50,513 nucleotides of DNA, from positions 1 to 50,513 of IMG/VR virus record IMGVR_UViG_3300042312_000581. One strand, given 5' to 3'. Origin of the DNA: a virus. Of this stretch, positions 6,489-13,881 are shown in pieces. The position numbers were made by a program, and so were the translations under genes. The notes under the pieces were generated by a model. That model searched no databases. It saw only the letters and a program-made list of their open reading frames with translations, and was not told the DNA's origin. Numbering within the stretch: the first letter of the stretch is position 1; every line of letters starts with the position of its first letter.

Positions 6489-6988
6489 AAACTTGAGGAG
6501 TTAGTATTGAATTACCACAAACAAAATCTAACGTCCCGTCTTTTTTATGTAAATCAATATTAGCAGCTAGCGTTATAGTTTTGCAAGTATTTGGCATAAG
6601 AATTTTGGGTTTTGTGGTCTACGCAGAGAAAGTGGTTAGCTGTATCTCTGTAAGGTGAAAGCGTTGTGATGACTCAGTGCATAACAATTATTCCCCTTAC
6701 GCGTGTCAGAGCCTGTAACAAAGGACAATGACGTAGACACGCAAGCAATAGGTCGATGGTGTCACCGTTGGATATAAGCCCCAATGCGTCTGACTTAATT
6801 AGGGAGGCATCCCGCAAATAAAAAGGCAAGCCATCCGCCAGATTAGCGTCACCTGTGATACTCAATACAAGAGTAATAAAAATGGGTTTAAATTACTGAC
6901 TTAGGTGATTGAGTGAAAGACTCATAAATTTGTAGAGTGCTAATAAAGACTCTACATAAGGCTCTGCATTGCTCAAATCTAGAGCATC
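6442..6988 (-). ncRNA. large structured RNA, copy A (class unassigned)
   Basis: About 547 nt read leftward. It begins with GATGCTCTAGATTTGAGC (6988-6971) and ends in a long terminator hairpin (6488-6442). The same element occurs inverted at 38164-38677. The copies share both ends, the 15-nt block ATGCACTGAGTCATC (here 6682-6668), TTGCAAAACTAT and CTAGCTGCTAA. Helices are kept by compensatory changes: 6932-6938 with 6949-6955; 6910-6913 with 6921-6924; 6624-6629 with 6645-6650; 6514-6521 with 6611-6618; 6736-6740 with 6759-6763. A 63-codon open frame inside (6674-6865) has no counterpart in copy B. Size and phage context recall ROOL/GOLLD-type ornate RNAs, but I cannot assign a family. Confidence 0.85.
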
Positions 6989-7031
6989 AAACGGAATTAG
7001 CGAATTATCAAATCAAAAAAAAAAAAAGAAA

Positions 7032-7259
7032 TTAATCATTTTCAAGTTTTAATTTAATTTCTTTAACTTCCTGTTCTAAATTGGAAAGGCGATCGCTTAA
7101 ATCTCCCCATGCATCGGCAGGCATGATTAAGCAAAGCTCATTAACCAATTTAGTAAAATCAATTTCTTTGTCACCGTTTGATCTTCTACGCTCTAACTCT
7201 TTTATGAGTGATGCGTAAATATCTGGATAGAAACGAATGCTGCGCGGTATACCTTCCAT
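7032..7259 (-). CDS. ribbon-helix-helix (CopG/Arc-like) regulator
   Basis: 75 residues. The N terminus (GIPRSIRFYPDIYASLIKELERRRS) fits a beta strand followed by the first helix of an RHH dimer, a second helix follows, and the C-terminal SDRLSNLEQEVKEIKLKL is a coiled coil. Its start faces a palindromic site at 7305-7323, so autoregulation and control of the divergent 7.3 kb operon are likely. Structured RNA A begins 44 bases downstream of its stop. Confidence 0.7.
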   Translation of the reverse strand: MEGIPRSIRFYPDIYASLIKELERRRSNGDKEIDFTKLVNELCLIMPADAWGDLSDRLSNLEQEVKEIKLKLEND

Positions 7260-7293
7260 ATTTTGCCAATATAAATTTATTTTACTTTAGCAC

Positions 7294-7323
7294 TTGACAA
7301 GCTAATACTACGAGCTGTAGTAT
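7294..7323 (+). promoter_or_regulatory. rightward promoter with palindromic operator
   Basis: TTGACA at 7294-7299, 18-base spacer, TAGTAT at 7318-7323. The inverted repeat ATACTAC-5-GTAGTAT (7305-7323) covers the spacer and -10, where a dimeric regulator such as the adjacent RHH protein would block RNA polymerase. Confidence 0.7.
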
Positions 7324-7338
7324 CCTATTTCATAAGCC

Positions 7339-7605
7339 ATGACGCACATGATCGCTCACGCTATGACGCACACTGAAAGCCATATAGAGCTTAGCGTTAA
7401 GCAGATTATTGAAGCATACGGATTTGCAAGATCAACTTTTGAGGATTGGCGCGATGCTGTTTATTCAGGAGTTGGCGATCCGCCTTATTCACAAGATGAA
7501 TTAAAAATCATTCTTGAGTATGCTGAAAAGAGGTCTGCTAAAGCGTTTGGAGCTTCTAAAAACAAAAACACTCGTAAAATATCAAGGATCTTAAGATCGT
7601 TATGA
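7339..7605 (+). CDS. probable helix-turn-helix protein, first gene of the ATPase operon
   Basis: 88 residues. The segment LSVKQIIEAYGFARSTFEDWRDAVYSG...YSQDELKIILEYAEK looks like an excisionase/MerR-like helix-turn-helix with a following helix, and the C terminus is basic. Start is uncertain between 7339, 7348 and 7363 since none has a clear ribosome-binding site. Overlaps the next gene by 4 bases. Confidence 0.6.
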   Translation: MTHMIAHAMTHTESHIELSVKQIIEAYGFARSTFEDWRDAVYSGVGDPPYSQDELKIILEYAEKRSAKAFGASKNKNTRKISRILRSL

Positions 7606-8072
7606 CAACCGAATACAAGACTAAAGAACAAGTAAAAGCAGAACAAGCATCTCAAGATAAGCCATCTCAAGATGCAAATAGTACCTCTATTCCCGTTATT
7701 GAGGGGTTAGAAGGTAGTCTTGAGATGATTTACACTCATCAGCGCAACAAAGCCCGTTCAGTTGTGCAAAGAATTAAATTTGAAGCATGGCGAGATGAGT
7801 TTGACAGTGCATTAGAGGAGCCAAAGATCGATCCTGATTTTTTTACCAATTTGTCAAAAAATTACAGTCAGATCGCTCCGAATCATACGCCTATGCTATT
7901 GTCCATTCCGTCTTCCCTTGCTGAGTCTAAACCCGATCAAGAAATCGAAACACTTGCAGCCCGCTTTGATGAGTTGGTGGCATTAGAAAAAAGTTCTGAA
8001 GCAACTAACGAGCAGTTATCAGAATTGGATGAGGTAGAAGCAAAGCTCAAGGCTTTAGGAATTATTAAGTGA
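7602..8072 (+). CDS. acidic coiled-coil hypothetical protein (156 aa)
   Basis: The N-terminal 35 residues are polar and low-complexity, the centre is helical, and the C terminus LVALEKSSEATNEQLSELDEVEAKLKAL is a coiled coil. No family recognised. Second gene of the FtsK-like operon, with start/stop overlaps on both sides. Confidence 0.65.
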   Translation: MTTEYKTKEQVKAEQASQDKPSQDANSTSIPVIEGLEGSLEMIYTHQRNKARSVVQRIKFEAWRDEFDSALEEPKIDPDFFTNLSKNYSQIAPNHTPMLLSIPSSLAESKPDQEIETLAARFDELVALEKSSEATNEQLSELDEVEAKLKALGIIK

Positions 8073-8257
8073 AAACCTCTCGCGACCTATCCACGCTTTC
8101 ATCGGTCGAGCTGATCGAAAGACTACGCGCAAAGGATCAGATAATTACCTTGCTTGTTTTGTCGATAATCTCTACTTTGATTACTGGCGTATCAGTTGGA
8201 TTTGCGATTGGGTTCCCATCAGGCTATGCAGCATCACAAATACAGAGGGCAAAATGA
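8069..8257 (+). CDS. single-span membrane protein (62 aa)
   Basis: GTG start overlapping the upstream TGA. Polar N terminus (STLSSVELIERLRAKDQ), then one transmembrane segment IITLLVLSIISTLITGVSVGFAIGF near residues 25-49. No family recognised. One of several tiny membrane proteins preceding the ATPase. Confidence 0.6.
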   Translation: MKTSRDLSTLSSVELIERLRAKDQIITLLVLSIISTLITGVSVGFAIGFPSGYAASQIQRAK

Positions 8258-8364
8258 CTAACTTCTTTGTAAATTTCTTTAGTTGGATTTTAGGTATTCC
8301 CCCTGATTGGGATGAGAATTGGGAATATAGGCGCGATCGCGATGTTAATGATTGGGATGATTAA
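8254..8364 (+). CDS. amphipathic microprotein (36 aa)
   Basis: MTNFFVNFFSWILGIPP... aromatic, hydrophobic N-terminal half, then an acidic/basic tail ending VNDWDD. ATGA overlap with the previous gene. Its HIP1 palindrome encodes RRDRD. Confidence 0.5.
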   Translation: MTNFFVNFFSWILGIPPDWDENWEYRRDRDVNDWDD

Positions 8365-8533
8365 ACAGATTATTTCAATCGTTTTGACCGTAGCGAGTTT
8401 AGGATATATCGGCTTTGCTGCTTACATCCTGAACTCGCTACCAGAGCAAATAACAGAATCAAAAGCAGCTTTCAAAAAGAATCAATTATTGCGAGAGATC
8501 CGCGATGCCTACAACCAGACAGCACAACCTTAA
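8357..8533 (+). CDS. single-span membrane protein (58 aa)
   Basis: MIKQIISIVLTVASLGYIGFAAYIL is a clear transmembrane segment, followed by a charged helix (ESKAAFKKNQLLREIRDAYNQ). ATG 8357 overlaps the upstream stop; in-frame ATGs at 8342, 8348 and 8312 are alternatives. The 3' end overlaps the next gene by 29 bases. Confidence 0.55.
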   Translation: MIKQIISIVLTVASLGYIGFAAYILNSLPEQITESKAAFKKNQLLREIRDAYNQTAQP

Positions 8534-8810
8534 CCATGTACGAGCGATCAGCACTTCCTTTTTAGTTGCCATGAGTTCTTGTGTTTTGTCTGGTGTTTGG
8601 CTTGCTGGTAGTTGGGTTTACTCTACCTATCTACAGCCTAAAGTTGCAGTAGTAGAAGTCTCGGAATCTCGCAAACAATTAGAAAACAGACATCGCAAAT
8701 TACTTGAGAAATCAGGATTTAAAAGCGATGTCAAACTTGGATCTGTTACTGATGAAAATTTAAAAGCTGCTAACCACAAATTAGAGGAAGCACTAAGAGC
8801 AGGGCGATGA
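8505..8810 (+). CDS. membrane-anchored coiled-coil protein (101 aa)
   Basis: One transmembrane helix around residues 17-40 (TSFLVAMSSCVLSGVWLAGSWVY), then a periplasm- or cytosol-facing charged helical domain with VSESRKQLENRHRKLLEKSGF. ATGA-coupled to the ATPase. No family recognised; a partner of the translocase is an inference from linkage. Confidence 0.6.
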   Translation: MPTTRQHNLNHVRAISTSFLVAMSSCVLSGVWLAGSWVYSTYLQPKVAVVEVSESRKQLENRHRKLLEKSGFKSDVKLGSVTDENLKAANHKLEEALRAGR

Positions 8811-10066
8811 ACTTAACAAAAGACTTCCATGTATCGCAAGTAGCGCTAGTACTTATTACTCAGCGCTATTCTCACTATGGGAGTCTTTCAAGTTCGTTTA
8901 TCGCATTCATGCTATTTCTGTCCGTTCCCTTTCAGTCAAATGATTTTGCAAGGGGCTTTATCTTTGTCTCTCAATTAGCAGCTACAGCAACATGTTTTAA
9001 GCTCTCAAGGCTTAATCAAACCTTGTCTAGTGAAAACCATCTAAGTGTTGTTAATCGTGCTAATCAGGGTTATTCAGAGCATTTAGCGGTATCCTATGCG
9101 CCTCCCAAGCGTGATGTAGTTGTGATGGAATCAGCTAAGCCTTTAGCACCATTAGTTAAGGACGATATTAAAAAAGCTCTTTCCAAACCTCATATTATGC
9201 TTTTAGGGGAAACGGGATCGGGTAAATCCACTTTAGTTAAATATTTAGTATCCCAATCATCCGCCCCTGCGATCGTATTGGATGTTCATGCCGCCCCTGA
9301 TGATTGGCAAGGCATGACAGTAATTGGCGCAGGGCGCAACTATAAAGCTGTTGGTGATGAGGTTACCCGATTAGTCCAGTTGATGAACGATCGGTACGAA
9401 TTACGAGGCAAAGGTAAAACAACTTTTGAGCCATTGCTCGTAATTCTTGATGAATTTCCTGCTTGTGTTGCCAATCTTGGGAAAAAGTTTACTGAATCAA
9501 TAATGCTATTGGTTCGTGAAGCTAGAAAAGTAGGTATTAAATTAATCATTCTTGCCCAAGGGTCTGAAGTAAAAACCTTGGGAATTGAAGGGCAAGGAGC
9601 GATCAGAGAATGCTTTGCTATGGTTACACTTGGTAAATTTGCAATCAATGCAGCTAAATCGCTTAAAGATGAGCAAATTATTGAGTTTATTAATAATGCT
9701 CAGTATCCTGCAATGTTGGACGATCTGCCTTGTGATTTGCCCAATATTGGCAACTTAAAGCTTAATTTGTTGCCAATGCCAAGCGATTATAATCCTACGC
9801 AATTATCATTACAACCTGAATCGATTACTGATAACTCTGACTTTGATTTTCTCCAAGATAGAGAGCCAATATTTTTAAAAATTGTTGACTTTCTGGATGG
9901 TAGGGAATGGGAGCGCGATAATTATATTCGTGAGTCAATTACCGACCTAAAAAGGAATAAAACGCCGATCTCTGAAGTCCAAGGCTATCTGCAATATTTG
10001 GAGGTGCAGGGCTATGTGGAAACTCGTAACGCTGGAAGAAACGGATTAGAAGCAAGGAAAATATGA
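8807..10066 (+). CDS. FtsK/HerA-like membrane-anchored DNA-translocase ATPase
   Basis: 419 residues. Hydrophobic segments near residues 30-62 anchor it to the membrane. Walker A GETGSGKST is at about 134-142 and Walker B LLVILDEFPA at about 210-219. The C-terminal 70 residues (FLDGREWERDNYIRE...YLQYLEVQGYVETRNAGRNG) look like a winged helix, as in the DNA-recognition end of FtsK-type motors. A hexameric motor moving double-stranded DNA is the family role. With the tiny membrane proteins before it, the set recalls FtsK-type transfer or partition loci of mobile elements. Which of these it does here is not shown by the sequence. Confidence 0.82.
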   Translation: MNLTKDFHVSQVALVLITQRYSHYGSLSSSFIAFMLFLSVPFQSNDFARGFIFVSQLAATATCFKLSRLNQTLSSENHLSVVNRANQGYSEHLAVSYAPPKRDVVVMESAKPLAPLVKDDIKKALSKPHIMLLGETGSGKSTLVKYLVSQSSAPAIVLDVHAAPDDWQGMTVIGAGRNYKAVGDEVTRLVQLMNDRYELRGKGKTTFEPLLVILDEFPACVANLGKKFTESIMLLVREARKVGIKLIILAQGSEVKTLGIEGQGAIRECFAMVTLGKFAINAAKSLKDEQIIEFINNAQYPAMLDDLPCDLPNIGNLKLNLLPMPSDYNPTQLSLQPESITDNSDFDFLQDREPIFLKIVDFLDGREWERDNYIRESITDLKRNKTPISEVQGYLQYLEVQGYVETRNAGRNGLEARKI

Positions 10067-10254
10067 CGTTAAATCAAAATATTCCATCAAGACTAAAAGA
10101 AGAACTTACTGAGCTTTTGATGCAAGTTCGCAACCCTCACAAAGTGGTTATTTCACCCAAGTTTGATGACGTTAACTACAGGTATTATTTATTACTTGAT
10201 GGCACGTACAGACAAGATAAACGGACTTTTGGAAACAATGGAAAACTCAACTAA
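10063..10254 (+). CDS. hypothetical protein (63 aa)
   Basis: MTLNQNIPSRLKEELTELLMQVRNPHKVVISPKFDDVNYRYYLLLDG... Start overlaps the ATPase stop. Short alpha/beta pattern, no family recognised. Overlaps the next gene by 17 bases. Confidence 0.55.
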   Translation: MTLNQNIPSRLKEELTELLMQVRNPHKVVISPKFDDVNYRYYLLLDGTYRQDKRTFGNNGKLN

Positions 10255-10459
10255 TTTACTTCTAATTCCAATCGCTCTAATCGTCATCGCTTTTGTTTGC
10301 CGATGGTATACGGCGTTTATGGAATCGCAGATTGAGAGTCGCGATCGTAGATTGAGAGAGGTTGAGATCGTGTGGTTGCGTCGCTGTTATGCGGTGGACA
10401 AAGAAGAGCTAGACCGAATCAGATACAAACAAATTATGGATGATAAATACTATGAGTAA
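10238..10459 (+). CDS. single-span membrane protein (73 aa)
   Basis: MENSTNLLLIPIALIVIAFVCRWYTAFM forms one transmembrane helix. The rest is a charged helix (ESRDRRLREVEIVWLRRCY...). TGGAAAC before ATG 10238 is the best ribosome-binding site; ATGs further upstream in frame are less likely. Confidence 0.6.
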   Translation: MENSTNLLLIPIALIVIAFVCRWYTAFMESQIESRDRRLREVEIVWLRRCYAVDKEELDRIRYKQIMDDKYYE

Positions 10460-11024
10460 CCAATATTATCAACTGAGCGAAGTAGAAAAAGATTATTTTT
10501 ATCCTGTCCCCGATCCCACAATCCAACTACAGCACAGCCTCACTCAAGCCTTGAACGAGTGTGATGAGTTGAGGCAAAAAAATGAAACCCTCAATTATGA
10601 TCTTGAGATTTTCAAGAGTGGAAATAGAACGATTATGGCTAGCAATGAAAGGCTAATGGTTATAATTGAGGAGCTGCAAAGCGATCTTGACACTGCCAAA
10701 AACGATCTGACTGTTGCTGATGCCGCGATTGAAGAATTAAAAGCTGTAACCCTTGATCCTTATATTGCTAACCAAAAATTAGAATCACAGCTCAAAGAAC
10801 AAGATCGCACTATCTCCAATCTCAAAGTCCAGATTGAGGGGAGAGATGCGGCTCTTAGAGGTGGTATCAAAACAGTTCTAGCCGAGCTAACTTCAATCAT
10901 GTGCCTAATCCAAGCCCTAGACAAAACACCGCAAGCTAATCTAGTAGGCGCTTTATACCTAATCAAGCGTGTGATTTATATCGCAATCTGTAAGCTCGAT
11001 CCTAGCCAAGCTATTGACCTTTAA
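10452..11024 (+). CDS. long coiled-coil protein (190 aa)
   Basis: Residues about 25-140 are an almost continuous coiled coil (LNECDELRQKNETLNYDLEIF..., IIEELQSDLDTAKNDL..., LKEQDRTISNLKVQIEGRDAAL). The C terminus is a helical, hydrophobic domain. An in-frame ATG at 10440 is an alternative start. It ends the ATPase operon and converges with the next leftward gene, overlapping it by 14 bases. Confidence 0.65.
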   Translation: MSNQYYQLSEVEKDYFYPVPDPTIQLQHSLTQALNECDELRQKNETLNYDLEIFKSGNRTIMASNERLMVIIEELQSDLDTAKNDLTVADAAIEELKAVTLDPYIANQKLESQLKEQDRTISNLKVQIEGRDAALRGGIKTVLAELTSIMCLIQALDKTPQANLVGALYLIKRVIYIAICKLDPSQAIDL

Positions 11025-11730
11025 TCACTTTCTCTAAATCCTTTATCTCAACCCGCAACTGAGCAATCGTACCTGTGTACTGTTCGATGATGCGGGTTTC
11101 TGCTAGCTGAATAATGCGATTGCTTTCCTCAATCCTGCGATTAATACTATTTAAGGCAATTCTCAATTCTGATGCATAAATTTCTAATATAGAAGCTGTC
11201 TCTGTGGGAATGCTAGCGATCGCTTGTTCCAATGCTTGAATTGCCTCGGTGTTGTGCCTAGTGGCATTAATCAAATCCTCATGCGCTTTATTTACCGACT
11301 CGTTAGCCTTAGCCAATGACTGCAAAGACTGGGAATTAGTCGCCGACGTGTTTATAGCATTTTCAGCTAATCTCAGTAAATAATTAGTTGTGTCAGCAGA
11401 ATGATTTACCCCTGCTTTTGCAATTTCTGCAAGAGTGGTCGCCTGATCTATGCGGCTCTCTTCTATCTGCTTCTCAATATTAATATCAGAAAGCTTTTCG
11501 GCAACCTCAGCATTAGTCTCCGCTTGTTTTTGATTAATCTTTGCAGCAATAGTTCTCGAAACCACATCACTGTTGCCAGCCTTAAGCAAAAACGCCCCTA
11601 ACCCCGCAATACCAGTAGTTAGTAATCCAGCAATATAAATAAATAAAGGATCTATTCCTTGTGATGGTAAGCCATTAGGCTGGGGCTGCGATTGTGGCTG
11701 TGATGTAGCCACTGCGATATAAGATTTCAT
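11011..11730 (-). CDS. membrane-anchored coiled-coil protein (239 aa)
   Basis: MKSYIAVATSQPQSQPQPNG... a low-complexity Gln/Pro N terminus, then a transmembrane helix LFIYIAGLLTTGIAGLGAFLL around residues 30-51, then about 180 residues of helical heptad-like sequence. Single gene on the minus strand, convergent with the ATPase operon. It might be a phage lysis-associated or anchoring protein, but no family is recognised. Confidence 0.65.
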   Translation of the reverse strand: MKSYIAVATSQPQSQPQPNGLPSQGIDPLFIYIAGLLTTGIAGLGAFLLKAGNSDVVSRTIAAKINQKQAETNAEVAEKLSDINIEKQIEESRIDQATTLAEIAKAGVNHSADTTNYLLRLAENAINTSATNSQSLQSLAKANESVNKAHEDLINATRHNTEAIQALEQAIASIPTETASILEIYASELRIALNSINRRIEESNRIIQLAETRIIEQYTGTIAQLRVEIKDLEKVIKGQ

Positions 11731-11788
11731 TATTGAAACAACAGGGAAAGTATTAGAATGATTATGGCACTTTTTCAAGGAATTTCAA

Positions 11789-11944
11789 ATGAATAGCACG
11801 CAATGGCTAACTGTTTTGGGTGTTGTCGCTGGAGCATCCGAGCTAGCGATCTCGAAAAATATCTATCCTGAATATGCGTCATGGGTTTTTGGCTTAAGCA
11901 TTATCGGGATGGGTGCGTTAGGTAAAGGAGTTGAGAAAAAATAG
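11789..11944 (+). CDS. small membrane protein, holin-like in size (51 aa)
   Basis: MNSTQWLTVLGVVAGASELAI... with two short hydrophobic segments (residues 7-20 and 31-45) and a charged C terminus GKGVEKK. Two short spans plus a basic tail suit a class II holin, but no endolysin is nearby, so the role is open. It has its own terminator and no operon partner. Confidence 0.55.
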   Translation: MNSTQWLTVLGVVAGASELAISKNIYPEYASWVFGLSIIGMGALGKGVEKK

Positions 11945-11948
11945 ACAC

Positions 11949-11979
11949 AAAAAAGCGCCCTGAGTTAGAGCGCTTTTTT
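11949..11979 (+). terminator. terminator after the 51-residue membrane protein
   Basis: AAAAAAGCGC pairs with GCGCTTTTTT across an 11-base loop, 5 bases after the stop codon. Confidence 0.85.
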
Positions 11980-12017
11980 GTTGTAAAATCCTAGTATCAA
12001 GAACAAGTAACAAAAAT

Positions 12018-12209
12018 ATGGGTAACAAAGTTTTTCAAGTTACACAATGTCATTTAGATCGATCCCCTTTGCGTTGGTATGATTTGAATAAATGGGTATT
12101 TGCTTACAACGGTGATTTATACGGATTTTGCGAAACAAAACAAGAAGCTGTTAAAAAAGCGCAAAATTTTGATCCTGCTAAAGATGCAATTATAAAAATT
12201 AAATTTTAA
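12018..12209 (+). CDS. hypothetical protein (63 aa)
   Basis: MGNKVFQVTQCHLDRSPLRW... ending IIKIKF, a small alpha/beta pattern with WVFAYNGDLYGFCETKQEAVKKAQ. No family recognised. A hairpin that can terminate it lies 17 bases downstream. Confidence 0.55.
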   Translation: MGNKVFQVTQCHLDRSPLRWYDLNKWVFAYNGDLYGFCETKQEAVKKAQNFDPAKDAIIKIKF

Positions 12210-12225
12210 ATCAATATTTAAATCA

Positions 12226-12268
12226 AGATAAGAAAAGCCGATCAAGTTTGAGCTTCTCTTATCTTGCC
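12226..12268. terminator. convergent terminator hairpin
   Basis: AAGATAAGA and TCTTATCTT arms meet between a rightward and a leftward gene. The leftward tail gene's stop codon lies inside the right arm. Confidence 0.5.
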
Positions 12269-12516
12269 TTAGTATCCACCCATCCAATAAGCCCTTTATC
12301 TGGCAATACGACAGATACTTGAGAGCCTATTGGTAAAGCAGCATTACCAATAAATCGAAAATACCTTAACGAGCCATCAGGGGCTTTACCCTTAAAACTA
12401 GCTGTTGCGATATCGTAGCCTATCACCTCGCAGACTACTACACTATTGTCTTGAGGTTTTTCTAGCGATAATCGACGGGCTGCATTTGTCTTTAATTGTA
12501 ATCGTAAAGCATTCAT
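12259..12516 (-). CDS. small beta-rich protein at end of tail operon (85 aa)
   Basis: NALRLQLKTNAARRLS... then a beta-rich body with FKGKAPDGSLRYFRFIGNAALPIGSQVSVVLPDKGLIGWVD, which could be an OB-like fold. ATG 12516 follows the upstream stop; an ATG four codons earlier overlaps it. Last gene of the leftward distal-tail operon. Role in the virion is inferred from position only. Confidence 0.6.
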   Translation of the reverse strand: MNALRLQLKTNAARRLSLEKPQDNSVVVCEVIGYDIATASFKGKAPDGSLRYFRFIGNAALPIGSQVSVVLPDKGLIGWVDTKAR

Positions 12517-12518
12517 AA

Positions 12519-13472
12519 TTATGGACATCCCAGAGTAATTCGTATGGCTGCGATCGCAACATCGGCGCTACCGCAAATAAATTTTGCTACTTCTGTTGTT
12601 TCAACTCCTTCGCTTACCCGTATCAAATCTTTTCTTCTTGAGGCAGGGAATAAAACCCCGTCACAGGTAGCATCTGCAACAAATCGAAAGAAGAAAGTAT
12701 CTGAAGCTAATCCAGTAGTAGTGTAAAGGCTTGGGAAAAATGATATTGAGCCGTCAAAAGCCGACGTAATATTAAAATCAAAATCAAACGAAGCTATTAA
12801 AGCTGCCTCACAATCCGCCTTACTGCTATAAATGCCAAGCGGGTTAATTTGGCAGACTCCACCAGAGCATGAATATCTTCTCAAAAATTCGCAATTAAGA
12901 TCGCTTGGAACAGACGTTCCAGCTAGGCAATATAAATTTAATGTACCGCTTTCAAGTGTAACGCTTCCGTAACTTTGCCATCCTAAAGGCGGCGAAGGAT
13001 CTGGACTCCAAACGCATTGTGGAGGCGGCTGTTCACAGCCAGAAGGGGCGGGGCTTTTAGTTGGTAATTTTCCACCCCCCCCGACGTTTCCAATCCCACC
13101 TCCACCACCAGTAGGGATTGTAGGAACACCAGAACCGCTAAATTGATTACCGTTAATATCTAGATCTTCTTCTTTTGCGTTGCGGTACGCACTGCCAAGC
13201 AATTCACCGCCGTTAGTATTGTCCACTCGTCGCAAAACATTGCCTTGCGCCAGTGGCAACATCACATCACCAATCTCGACGGCTTGATTGTTAAGTACAA
13301 CACCATTCTCAATAATTTCGTCACCTAATTGTTGGATTTTGCGATCGCCTTGATAAGTGGTATGGCGCAAAATCTTAGGATTATCGCGCCGATTTTCCCG
13401 CGCTTTTTCTTCAGCTAATCTTTTATTTTGATTGACTGAAAGCAACTCTTTTAGGCGATCGTTGATGGACAT
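12519..13472 (-). CDS. probable distal tail/fibre protein with glycine linker
   Basis: 317 residues. N-terminal helix (SINDRLKELLSVNQNKRLAEEKARE), then a beta segment, a glycine-rich linker around residues 115-135 (TGGGGGIGNVGGGG), a Pro/Cys-rich patch and a C-terminal beta-rich Cys-containing domain. The linker is encoded by a run of eight C on the + strand (13075-13082). Modular layout and position after tail genes suggest a receptor-facing tail protein. Confidence 0.55.
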   Translation of the reverse strand: MSINDRLKELLSVNQNKRLAEEKARENRRDNPKILRHTTYQGDRKIQQLGDEIIENGVVLNNQAVEIGDVMLPLAQGNVLRRVDNTNGGELLGSAYRNAKEEDLDINGNQFSGSGVPTIPTGGGGGIGNVGGGGKLPTKSPAPSGCEQPPPQCVWSPDPSPPLGWQSYGSVTLESGTLNLYCLAGTSVPSDLNCEFLRRYSCSGGVCQINPLGIYSSKADCEAALIASFDFDFNITSAFDGSISFFPSLYTTTGLASDTFFFRFVADATCDGVLFPASRRKDLIRVSEGVETTEVAKFICGSADVAIAAIRITLGCP

Positions 13473-13474
13473 AA

Positions 13475-13879
13475 TTAATCAAGGATAAATTCTAAATCAC
13501 CAATAGCGATCGAATAACTTGTACCCGAAATAAAGCTATAAGGCGCAACAGCACGAGCAATAAAATTACCACCGCTTGACGCATCCCATAGACCAATATG
13601 GGTTGAAGAGATTGTACTAGCAGCCGAGCCAATTGTTAAACCGCCACTATTATCGATTTTTCTAGCGCTGCCGTCATCAGCAACAGCAGTCCAACCTGAT
13701 GCCGCGATCGCCAATCTTCCAGCGGCTCTAACTGAGGTAGTGATATCTGTTCCCCCAGTTCCAGCCCGTCCAGGATCTGAAGAATACCAAGCGATATAGA
13801 AATTTGAAGGAGCCGTAGGAAAGGTTGTCCCTTTAATCCAGTTAAGGATCGCATTGCGGAGATAAGTAGATAAGTCCAT
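13475..13879 (-). CDS. tail fibre-like protein, Gp80-type fold
   Basis: 134 residues. ILNWIKGTTFPTAPSNFYIAWYSSDPGRAGTGGTDIT..., a body with SSTHIGLWDASSGGNFIARAVAPYSF, and a C terminus IAIGDLEFIL. This matches the layout of a common small phage tail-fibre family that starts with a short helix and xxYxALYTSDPxxAGTG. Part of the leftward distal-tail module. Confidence 0.72.
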   Translation of the reverse strand: MDLSTYLRNAILNWIKGTTFPTAPSNFYIAWYSSDPGRAGTGGTDITTSVRAAGRLAIAASGWTAVADDGSARKIDNSGGLTIGSAASTISSTHIGLWDASSGGNFIARAVAPYSFISGTSYSIAIGDLEFILD

Positions 13880-13881
13880 AT

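Noticed and set aside
6674-6865. A 63-codon open frame inside structured RNA A.
   Set aside because: No counterpart exists in copy B and the helices cross it; it is not conserved.
6442-6988. Structured RNA as tmRNA, RNase P RNA, 6S RNA or a group I/II intron.
   Set aside because: I see no tag reading frame, no RNase P conserved boxes and no intron core, and the element has its own terminator.
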